Of a stretch of DNA of 13,271 nt, positions 6,826-13,271 are shown piece by piece. The DNA comes from Anaerolineae bacterium. Lineage in GTDB: Bacteria > Chloroflexota > Anaerolineae > Anaerolineales > UBA4823. A program made the position numbers and the translations under genes. A model generated the notes under the pieces. It was not told the DNA's origin. It saw only the letters and a program-made list of their open reading frames with translations, and did not search any database. How positions within the stretch are numbered: the first letter of the stretch is position 1; every line of letters starts with the position of its first letter. The stretch is taken from the NCBI GenBank assembly GCA_030622805.1, contig JAUXFR010000009.1, forward strand, positions 1 to 13,271, written 5' to 3'.

Positions 6826-7143
6826 ATGCCAAAAGAATTTAAATTATATGACTTACGTGTTACGGTGGTCTCTATCGAGGGTCGCTCGGTATGCGGGTTG
6901 CAGGTGGGGGATTACTTCGAGGTAAAAGAGAGCAGCAAACTGTATATTCCAACGGGGAAGCATTTCTGCATCTACGCGCTGAGTGCGGTGCTGCCTCTGC
7001 TGCCTGCGAAGCAGCGGCAGTTAGAGGAGAATGATTGGCTGGAGCGGGACGTACTGGTTGCCTGTCCGGACCCGGATGAGCGCTGTATAATGCGCATAGA
7101 CAGGATTCGAAAGAGAACTTTGAACAGCGACGAGCTTACGTAG
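6826..7143 (+). CDS. TIGR04076-family protein, unknown function
   Basis: A 105-aa soluble protein. The arrangement of an N-terminal beta segment (VTVVSIEGRSVCGLQVGD), a central helical part, and the C-terminal block ACPDPDERCIMRIDRI matches my memory of the TIGR04076 family, in which a CPDP-like motif precedes the last strand. Members have no known biochemical role. Cysteines occur at 23, in the central segment (HFCIYAL), in ACPDP and near the end, which could suggest metal or redox chemistry, but that is a guess. The gene starts 17 nt after the peptidase stop and ends 3 nt before the oxidoreductase, so it is probably translated from the same RNA. A functional link to the flavin oxidoreductase is possible but not shown. 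Confidence 0.7.
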   Translation: MPKEFKLYDLRVTVVSIEGRSVCGLQVGDYFEVKESSKLYIPTGKHFCIYALSAVLPLLPAKQRQLEENDWLERDVLVACPDPDERCIMRIDRIRKRTLNSDELT

Positions 7144-7146
7144 GAA

Positions 7147-8163
7147 ATGAGCAGACAGATCAGCATCGCGTTTCAAACTGACAAATCTGCTGCCGAATAC
7201 ATAGCCCTGGCGCAACTTGTCGACCGGTACGACTTTGATGTTGTCAGCGTGTACTGTGATGCGCCGTACCATCCCAGCTATGGACCGCTGCTCCTGATGG
7301 CGCCGCATATCCAACGTGCCCGTCTGGGTCCGGCGGCGGTATCACCGTTCCGCATCCACCCGATCGATATCGCTGCGAATACGGCTCTACTGGCGGACCT
7401 GGCAGCCGGTCGAGTGTACATCGGTCTGGCGCGCGGTGCCTGGCTTGCGGATCACGGTATTCGAGAGCCTGACAAACCAATAAGCGCGATACGGGAAGCT
7501 GTCGAGATTATTCGAATGCTGCTCTCCGGTCAGACTTCAGGATATCAGGGGCGAGTGTATCAAATAGCTCAGTATGTACACGCCCTCTATCCTTTACCAC
7601 CTGACCCATTACCAGTAATGATCGGTAGTTGGGGACCAAAGCTTTCTGCACTCGCAGGGGAGATCGCTGATGAGGTCAAAGTGGGCGGTTCTGCTAATCC
7701 TGAGTTGGCGCCGATAATGCTGAGATATATCCAGGAAGGGGAACAGAATGCTGGGAGGCTTCCAGGGTCAGTTGGTCTGGTAATGGGATCGGTGACCGTC
7801 GTGGATGAAGATCGGGATCTCGCTCGGAAACTCGCAAAAGAAAAGGTGTCGATGTATCTGCCGGTGGTTGCAGCGCTGGATTCAACTTTGAAAGTTGAGC
7901 CAGATTTGATCAAGAGAGTCCGGAAGGCAGGTGAGGTAGGGGATTGGGTAACTGCAGGTCGACAAATTTCTGATGAACTGCTGGACCGTTTTGCGCTTGC
8001 TGGTGATGTGCATGATATCATCCAGCGTACACTGGCATTGTATGATGCAGGTGTGAGAAGAGTGGAATTTGGCACACCGCATGGTATTCGAGGGGAAAAT
8101 GGAATCAACATTCTTGGAAAGCGCGTAATTCCTGCTTTGAAGGATTATGTATGGCGGGGTTGA
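7147..8163 (+). CDS. LLM-class flavin-dependent oxidoreductase (methylene-H4MPT reductase/F420-dependent type)
   Basis: A soluble 338-aa TIM-barrel enzyme of the bacterial luciferase-like superfamily. The N-terminus (ISIAFQTDKSAAEYIALAQ) and the block LAAGRVYIGLARGAWL around residues 86-101 are typical of the subfamily related to methylenetetrahydromethanopterin reductase and F420-dependent oxidoreductases, as is the PVMIGSWGPKLSALAGEIAD segment around 156-175. Whether it uses FMN or F420 cannot be told from sequence reading alone, and the substrate is unknown. The ATG follows the TIGR04076 stop by 3 nt, and TAGGA overlapping that stop is a weak ribosome site placed very close to the start. 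It is the last gene of the plus-strand run and faces the phosphatase gene end to end, with 74 nt between them and no convincing terminator. Confidence 0.88.
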   Translation: MSRQISIAFQTDKSAAEYIALAQLVDRYDFDVVSVYCDAPYHPSYGPLLLMAPHIQRARLGPAAVSPFRIHPIDIAANTALLADLAAGRVYIGLARGAWLADHGIREPDKPISAIREAVEIIRMLLSGQTSGYQGRVYQIAQYVHALYPLPPDPLPVMIGSWGPKLSALAGEIADEVKVGGSANPELAPIMLRYIQEGEQNAGRLPGSVGLVMGSVTVVDEDRDLARKLAKEKVSMYLPVVAALDSTLKVEPDLIKRVRKAGEVGDWVTAGRQISDELLDRFALAGDVHDIIQRTLALYDAGVRRVEFGTPHGIRGENGINILGKRVIPALKDYVWRG

Positions 8164-8237
8164 TCTGGGCGACTCATTTCTATTTTTGGGGGATATTTTC
8201 CAGCTATTCTCTCCATATTAAAACATTGCCTGACAAA

Positions 8238-9749
8238 TTATGAGCGTTTAACAACAACAATTGCCATATCATCAGATAATGGCGTATTACCGACGTGTTT
8301 ATTGACAGCAGTGATAATTCCTTCCAGAATTTCTTCTGCAGAATCGTTGGAGTGAGCGTATATTACTTTTCGCAAACCCTTTGTCCCGAACTGGTTTCCA
8401 TCCTCATCAAACGCCTCTGTAACGCCATCCGTGTAGAAAATTATAAAGTCATTCGGATTCAACCGTGTTGCATCCTGATCATATTTGGCATATGGAAAAA
8501 GACCGAGAGGAAAGCCTGTTCGATTCAGTCTGGAAACGTGATCCTTTTTTTGAGAGAACAACAGGGGAGGGTTGTGACCGGCGTTCACATAAAAAATCTC
8601 TCCTGTTATCGGATTGATGCGCGCGATAAACAGCGTGACAAATAGACCCTGAGTCGATTCCATGCACACCAGTTGATTCGTTTTGGTAATACCGGTTTCT
8701 AAAGATTTGCTTCCGTCTAAATTTGCGTGCAGCGCAGTGCTTGTGAGAACCATAAATAATGCTGCCGGCATACCTTTGTCAGCAACGTCTGCGATCACCA
8801 GATCGACCATGCCATCGTTTGTATGGATGAATTTGTAAAAATCGCCTGCCACCTCGCGAGCCGGACGCCAAAACGAAGCAAACGACCAACCCTCAATATC
8901 TGGGACTTCTTTCGGTAATAAATCGATTTGCACCTGCTGAGCCATTTGAAGCTCGCGCTCAATACGGGCGTTTTCTACCGCAGTTTGAGAGAGTTTGCCG
9001 ATCTCTATGAAAGGCGCAGTCTGGTGTGCGATTGAATTAAGAAGCTTGATTTCTCCAGCAGTAAACTGCTCTGTGCGATTCCCAGCCATTATCATAGCGC
9101 CAAATATCCGGTCCTTTGATTTGAGGGGAACGCCGATTACCCTCAAATTATTACCGAAGTCTGGATTGAAATTTATTCCATCAGCAAGATCACCGATTAT
9201 TTCGGTCTTGCCTGTATCTAATATCTGATTGGTGAATAAATTTAATGATTGTTGATCTATATCCGAACGAAATATAGAGCCATGCACGGCTACAGGTCTA
9301 AACTCATTGCTCTCCTCATCGGGCAACACAATGATCCCATCTGTTATCTGTTTCAGCCGACATGCCTCTTCCAGAGCAATATTGGCGATCGTTTCAATTC
9401 GTAATGAAGAAGCCAGGTTCTCGGATAGTGAATAAAACATATTTAATTCACGATATCTGCCCAGAACTTCAGAACCTAAAGATCTTTTTTCGGTTTCATG
9501 CCTTACCAGGAAATTCAGCAAAGCAGCGATTGGGGGCAGCTTATCCTTGCCAAAAACCCATCCGATGGTGTGCTCCTCGTATGTAATTGGAAGCTTGTCG
9601 GTAAAATCTGGTGAATTTGTGCCAAAGAGCAGGTTCCCTTGTTCATCTTCAATAGAAAAGGTTTCATTCAGCGCACGGGAAAGCTCAATGAGTACCTGGT
9701 AATTACCGTTTTTGGGATCAATTAATTTTCTTAAAGCAACCACAGACAT
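8238..9749 (-). CDS. GAF-domain SpoIIE/RsbU-type PP2C serine phosphatase
   Basis: A soluble 503-aa signalling phosphatase. The first 95 or so residues form a sensor-like region I cannot name; it contains IEDEQGNLLFG and TIGWVFG. RYRELNMFYSLSENL (98-112) leads into a GAF domain (about 115-255). A coiled signalling helix (about 256-280, ending QVQIDLLP) connects to the PP2C domain (285-503). Metal-binding acidic residues are visible at Asp303 (AGDFYK), Asp321 (ADVADKGMPAA), Asp441 (YTDGVTEA) and Asp493/494 (LSDDMA), so it should be active. Such enzymes usually dephosphorylate an anti-anti-sigma (STAS) protein in partner-switching. No STAS or anti-sigma gene is in the window, so the target is unknown. 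The ATG comes 1 nt after the receiver stop, which suggests coupled translation and control by that receiver. Confidence 0.92.
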   Translation of the reverse strand: MSVVALRKLIDPKNGNYQVLIELSRALNETFSIEDEQGNLLFGTNSPDFTDKLPITYEEHTIGWVFGKDKLPPIAALLNFLVRHETEKRSLGSEVLGRYRELNMFYSLSENLASSLRIETIANIALEEACRLKQITDGIIVLPDEESNEFRPVAVHGSIFRSDIDQQSLNLFTNQILDTGKTEIIGDLADGINFNPDFGNNLRVIGVPLKSKDRIFGAMIMAGNRTEQFTAGEIKLLNSIAHQTAPFIEIGKLSQTAVENARIERELQMAQQVQIDLLPKEVPDIEGWSFASFWRPAREVAGDFYKFIHTNDGMVDLVIADVADKGMPAALFMVLTSTALHANLDGSKSLETGITKTNQLVCMESTQGLFVTLFIARINPITGEIFYVNAGHNPPLLFSQKKDHVSRLNRTGFPLGLFPYAKYDQDATRLNPNDFIIFYTDGVTEAFDEDGNQFGTKGLRKVIYAHSNDSAEEILEGIITAVNKHVGNTPLSDDMAIVVVKRS

Positions 9750-9750
9750 T

Positions 9751-10125
9751 TTAAATATCCAAGACTTTTTCTGCTATAGATAGAATTTCATCAGGATCAA
9801 ATGGTTTGGTGATGAATAAGTTCGCACCCAGTTCTTCGCTTAACATTTTATCAGCCTCCTGACCCTTTGCAGTAAGCATCACGATGTAAACATCAAGCAT
9901 CTTCAAATCAAGTCGTATGGTTTTACAAACATCATAACCACTCATTCGGGGGATCATGATATCTAAAAAAACCAGTTGTGGTTTCTCATCCTGGATAATC
10001 TTAAGGGCATCTTCACCATTATCAGTGCTGAATATTTGTACGTTTTTATCCTCGAGATCCTCGAGTGTTTGTTCGATAAGAAGTCGAATAAAGGCTTCAT
10101 CGTCAACGATTAAGATTTTAGACAT
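9751..10125 (-). CDS. Single-domain response regulator (CheY-like receiver)
   Basis: A 124-aa receiver domain without an output domain. The acidic pocket is Asp8/Asp9 (LIVDDE), the phosphoacceptor Asp55 (FLDIMIP), the switch Thr85 (MLTAK) and the conserved Lys107 (TKPF). An upstream in-frame TTG (10137) would add four residues, but GGGAG sits 5 nt before the ATG at 10125, and MSKILIVDDE is the normal receiver start. It lies 93 nt downstream of the multi-PAS histidine kinase and 1 nt upstream of the phosphatase, all in one direction. The likely role is to accept phosphate from the kinase and act on the phosphatase by contact, since it has no DNA-binding part. That wiring is inferred from gene order. 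Confidence 0.94.
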   Translation of the reverse strand: MSKILIVDDEAFIRLLIEQTLEDLEDKNVQIFSTDNGEDALKIIQDEKPQLVFLDIMIPRMSGYDVCKTIRLDLKMLDVYIVMLTAKGQEADKMLSEELGANLFITKPFDPDEILSIAEKVLDI

Positions 10126-10218
10126 CAGTTCTCCCAAAAATCACACATACAAAATACATGCAATATGCAAGCTCACACAACTCATTTACCCGTTACAACT
10201 TGCTTTCATAAGCGTGTA

Positions 10219-13107
10219 TTAACTCGTTCTCGGCAAAGCAAATGAAACCTTGCTCCCTTTACCCAGTTCACTCTCTGCCCAAATGCGACCGCCGTGATGT
10301 TCAATAATGTCCCTGCAAATCGCCAACCCAAGACCCGACCCCGTGGGTTTTTCGGTGAGGGTATCACCAAATTGCCTGAACTGGTCAAACACGAAAGGTA
10401 GATCGGATGGGGAAATACCGATCCCCTGGTCAATAATACTTACTAAAATCTCATCATCTGTCGTACAAGTTCGACAGATGACGATTCCTTTATCGGAAAA
10501 TTTCAGTGCGTTAGAAAAGAGATTGAGCATTACCTGGTGAAGCTTATCCCGGTCACCCTCCACTTCAGGTAAATCGGTCTGGAAATCTATGACGAGAGAC
10601 CTCCCTTTTTCAATATACAAAGGATCCATGGTTGTGGATGCAGAAGTAATCACCTCCTTCAAGTCAATAGGCTGCATATTCCAATCTATTTTTCCTGCTT
10701 CAATCTTCTCCAGATCCAGTACATTATTGATCATGGCAGTCAATCGCTGGCTTTCACTTAGAATGATATCCAGACTCTTCTCCACCTGACTTACGGTATG
10801 CTGTGTTTTCCCGTTTTCAGAAGATATGAGCGGGAAGATACGCTCCTGAAGGCGTTTCTGGACAATGCGAGCAAATCCGAAAATCGCAGTTAACGGCGTT
10901 CGTAGCTCATGGCTGACGTTCGAGAGAAAGATGCTCTTGGATGCGTTCGCTTTTTCAGCAGCAGCGCGTGCATCCATTGCATCTGAATACAATCTGGCGT
11001 TATCAATCGAAATCGATGCAAGTTCGCCGAAGCGGGTTAAAATTTCAAATTCGCTCTCGCCGAAAGTTTTGGATGATCCATAATCATAGGCCTGACCTAG
11101 AACTCCAGTGATCTGAGAACCTGACCTGAGCGGAACTCCTGCAACTGCTCCAATCTCTTCTGGGACAGATTGTGGCGTGCGACCATTCCATGATTGATAA
11201 TCGTCAAACATAATTGGTTCACCTTTTTGCCACACTTTCCCTCCCAGCCCTTCACCAGGTTTTACACGAAATCCAATAAAGTCGTCCATAGCACCGACGG
11301 CGACTTTAATTTCAAGCTCATTTCTCTCCGAATCTACAAGATAAATAAATCCATGTGGAGCTTGTAATAACTGCCCGGCTCGTGTGATTAACGATTGCAG
11401 CAAATCTTCTAATTCAAGTCGTCCGATAATTGATAGGGTGGTTTCATTCAGCGCCGCCAAATATGCATTCTTCTGTCGCAATTCTTCTTCTGTATGCTTA
11501 CGTTCAGTAATATCCTCTTGAATCCCCAGAAAATGTGTGATTTTACCATCGGAGTCCCGGATTGGTGAAATGGATGTGAATACCCAGTAAAGCTCGCCGT
11601 TTTTCTTTCGGTTATGAAATTCTCCCTGCCACTCACCACCTTCAATGATTGTCTGCCACATTTTCGAATATTCCTCGGGTGGGGTCTGACCAGAATTAAG
11701 TATGCGTGGATTCTCGCCGATAATTTCTTCCGCAGAATATCCCGATAGATATGAAAAAGCCGGATTCACATATTCGATATTACCTCCGGTATTTGTAATA
11801 GTTACCGAACTGGCGCTTTGTTCGACGGCTCGGGAAAATTTTCGCAAATCATCTTCTGTATTTTTCTGCTCAGTGATATCCTGTAAGTATCCCTGAATTA
11901 CTATTCTTTCCGTCTCATCAACGTGATAATTTGAGGCGCTCGAATTAACCCAACGGATACTGCCATCTGGACATACAATGCGGAACTCTTGCAAAAATGA
12001 AGTATCATCGACAGCATATTCTTTGGGACTGGACAATGCACGCTCAAAACTTTGCATAACGGCACTTCTATCCTCCGGATAAATCAGCTCAAAGAAATTA
12101 TCCAGGCTGGGTGTAGTATCGCTTTGCGATAGCCCAAGCAGTGCGAAGAGACCATCTGACCACCAGACCTCGTTATTATCTGGATACCACTCCCAGCTGC
12201 CAATTTGTGCCTGCATTTGTGCAGCGTTCAGGTGGTTTGTGACCCGCGCTAAAGCTGCCTCTGCTAATTTCGAGTCACTGGTGTCGCGTACAATGGCGAA
12301 AAACATTTGATCATTTTTTACTTCGATGCTGTTTAAATTAATTTCTACAGGGAAGGTGCTTGAATCCTTGCGTATTGCATAGATGTCTGGATCAGATCCC
12401 ATTTCTCTTGTATGCGTTTTGGCTGCGTTCTTCATGCGATCCTGAACAAACTTTATTTGATTGCCGCCTGGAATCAACATCTCCAGGAACTGGTCTACTA
12501 ATTCTTCGTTTTTATAACCGAACATCTCCTCAACGGTCTTATTGGTGTGAATAATTCGACCATCAGAATTTATTAGTAAAATAGCATCCTGTGTCGATTC
12601 GAGCAATAATTTGAACCTTTGTTCACTGTCTTTCAACTCCTTCTCAGCTCGATCGCGTTTTGTAATATCTGAAACGTAGCTGATTACCCGAATATTATTT
12701 TCATGCGGGATAACACTTAAGCCAACCTCCACTGGGAACCTCTCGTTGTTCTTGCGCTGTCCAACAACTTTGAAACCAATCCCCATTTCGCGTGTGTGAG
12801 GATTGTCATAAAAGTTAGCACGGTGAAGGACGTGTTTACCACTTAAACCAACGGGAATCAAGCGCTCAATCGTCTCCCCAAGTAATTCATCGCGCTCATA
12901 GCCAAACATCTTCGCTGCTCTGGTATTGAGCAGCTTGATCACACCATCGCTGTCTGTAACCAGGATACCCAGAGGGGCATTATCAAAGAATAGACGAAAA
13001 ATCTGTTCGTATTGGGTAAGAAGCTCATGCAATTGATCACTGTCCATTTGTGAGGATAAAACAGAGGTCTCTTGTTCTAGAGCTTCAAAAAAGTTTATAT
13101 CATTCAT
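10219..13107 (-). CDS. Soluble multi-PAS/GAF sensor histidine kinase
   Basis: A 962-aa kinase with no membrane segment, so it should sense signals in the cytoplasm. Domains in order are PAS1 (about 28-150), PAS2 (160-280), PAS3 (290-415, the PAS_3 type with the GSWEWYP opening), PAS4 (422-540), GAF (555-705), HisKA (723-805) and HATPase_c (850-960). The phosphoacceptor is His733 in SNVSHELRTPLT. The catalytic domain has its N box (NLFSNALKF, 862-870), G1 (DQGIGI, 893-898), F box (FVFDQF) and G2 (GSGLGLAI, 923-930), so it should be active. No receiver is fused; the stand-alone receiver gene just downstream is the natural partner. AGAAGG lies a few nt before the ATG. PAS1 and PAS2 both carry HTREMG, which suggests domain duplication. 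Ligands (haem, flavin or small molecules) cannot be assigned by eye. Confidence 0.93.
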   Translation of the reverse strand: MNDINFFEALEQETSVLSSQMDSDQLHELLTQYEQIFRLFFDNAPLGILVTDSDGVIKLLNTRAAKMFGYERDELLGETIERLIPVGLSGKHVLHRANFYDNPHTREMGIGFKVVGQRKNNERFPVEVGLSVIPHENNIRVISYVSDITKRDRAEKELKDSEQRFKLLLESTQDAILLINSDGRIIHTNKTVEEMFGYKNEELVDQFLEMLIPGGNQIKFVQDRMKNAAKTHTREMGSDPDIYAIRKDSSTFPVEINLNSIEVKNDQMFFAIVRDTSDSKLAEAALARVTNHLNAAQMQAQIGSWEWYPDNNEVWWSDGLFALLGLSQSDTTPSLDNFFELIYPEDRSAVMQSFERALSSPKEYAVDDTSFLQEFRIVCPDGSIRWVNSSASNYHVDETERIVIQGYLQDITEQKNTEDDLRKFSRAVEQSASSVTITNTGGNIEYVNPAFSYLSGYSAEEIIGENPRILNSGQTPPEEYSKMWQTIIEGGEWQGEFHNRKKNGELYWVFTSISPIRDSDGKITHFLGIQEDITERKHTEEELRQKNAYLAALNETTLSIIGRLELEDLLQSLITRAGQLLQAPHGFIYLVDSERNELEIKVAVGAMDDFIGFRVKPGEGLGGKVWQKGEPIMFDDYQSWNGRTPQSVPEEIGAVAGVPLRSGSQITGVLGQAYDYGSSKTFGESEFEILTRFGELASISIDNARLYSDAMDARAAAEKANASKSIFLSNVSHELRTPLTAIFGFARIVQKRLQERIFPLISSENGKTQHTVSQVEKSLDIILSESQRLTAMINNVLDLEKIEAGKIDWNMQPIDLKEVITSASTTMDPLYIEKGRSLVIDFQTDLPEVEGDRDKLHQVMLNLFSNALKFSDKGIVICRTCTTDDEILVSIIDQGIGISPSDLPFVFDQFRQFGDTLTEKPTGSGLGLAICRDIIEHHGGRIWAESELGKGSKVSFALPRTS

Positions 13108-13201
13108 ACTACCTTCTCATCATTGAAGCCTTGGCTCATTGCCACCATCGAATATGGTTGACTTAACAAATATAAGCAAAGAGCTTACACGCGATAGAAT
13201 G

Positions 13202-13210
13202 ATTATAACA
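13202..13210 (-). promoter_or_regulatory. Possible extended -10 promoter of the kinase operon
   Basis: On the minus strand TGT directly followed by TATAAT (13210-13202) makes an extended -10 element, in AT-rich DNA 95 nt before the kinase start. No good -35 box is found at the usual distance, which is tolerated by extended -10 promoters. AT-rich sequence gives such matches by chance, so this is tentative. Confidence 0.42.
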
Positions 13211-13271
13211 TATTATCCGACAAACTAGATAAAATTAGGTTAATTATTTATCATAACCAATGGGATCGATC

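Noticed and set aside
7587..8111. 174-codon minus-strand open frame
   Set aside because: Antisense shadow of the LLM oxidoreductase; low-complexity Ser/Thr/Pro-rich product with no ribosome site or motif.
8164..8237. Terminator between the convergent oxidoreductase and phosphatase genes
   Set aside because: Looked for on both strands; only short imperfect inverted repeats and no stem followed by a T-run.
10126..10218. Separate promoter for the receiver and phosphatase
   Set aside because: AT-rich, but no -35/-10 pair at proper spacing; co-transcription with the kinase is the simpler reading.
1..13271. Mobile element, phage remnant, CRISPR array or defence system
   Set aside because: No transposase, integrase, Cas or toxin-like protein, no terminal inverted repeats and no regularly spaced repeats. 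The tRNA 3' end has no integrase next to it.

Overview
The window looks like ordinary bacterial chromosome. Genes are tightly packed, promoters are sigma70-like, Shine-Dalgarno sites are readable, and there is one tRNA. I see no insertion sequence, phage gene or CRISPR array. The gene content (TPP-controlled thiamine transporter with a fused permease, LLM flavin oxidoreductase, TIGR04076 protein, RsbU-type phosphatase, soluble multi-PAS kinase) would fit a Chloroflexota/Anaerolineae-like organism. That placement is inferred from style and is not proven by any marker here.

Left third (1-5083, minus strand): one thiamine salvage operon read leftwards. A sigma70 promoter (5055-5083) precedes a TPP riboswitch (about 4928-5021) and a terminator hairpin (4871-4901). 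The genes follow in this order: thiamine pyrophosphokinase, thiamine-binding lipoprotein, a single-chain two-module permease, an ATPase with a C-terminal TOBE region, and the start of a DUF402 gene cut by the window edge. Together they capture thiamine, import it and convert it to TPP, with TPP shutting off its own supply. The terminator 3' arm carries the kinase Shine-Dalgarno site, the kinase starts with TTG inside the U-tract, and the kinase start is therefore well downstream of the longest open frame.

Middle (5084-8163, plus strand): a divergent consensus promoter drives tRNA-Asn(GTT), followed by a strong hairpin. A second promoter leads into a four-gene run: a 55-aa single-span membrane protein, an M24 Xaa-Pro peptidase, a TIGR04076 protein and an LLM-class flavin-dependent oxidoreductase. 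The gaps are 7, 17 and 3 nt, so these are probably co-transcribed. What links them functionally is not evident.

Right (8238-13107, minus strand): a signalling cluster read leftwards. It holds a 962-aa soluble histidine kinase (four PAS, GAF, HisKA, HATPase), a stand-alone receiver protein, and a GAF/SpoIIE-type PP2C phosphatase that starts 1 nt after the receiver stop. A simple reading is kinase to receiver to phosphatase output. The partner antagonist and anti-sigma genes are not in the window.

Gene-free stretches are all short. The 74 bp between the convergent genes (8164-8237) shows no clear terminator. The 93 bp between receiver and kinase shows no convincing promoter. The right edge (13108-13271) is AT-rich and holds a possible extended -10 promoter for the kinase.
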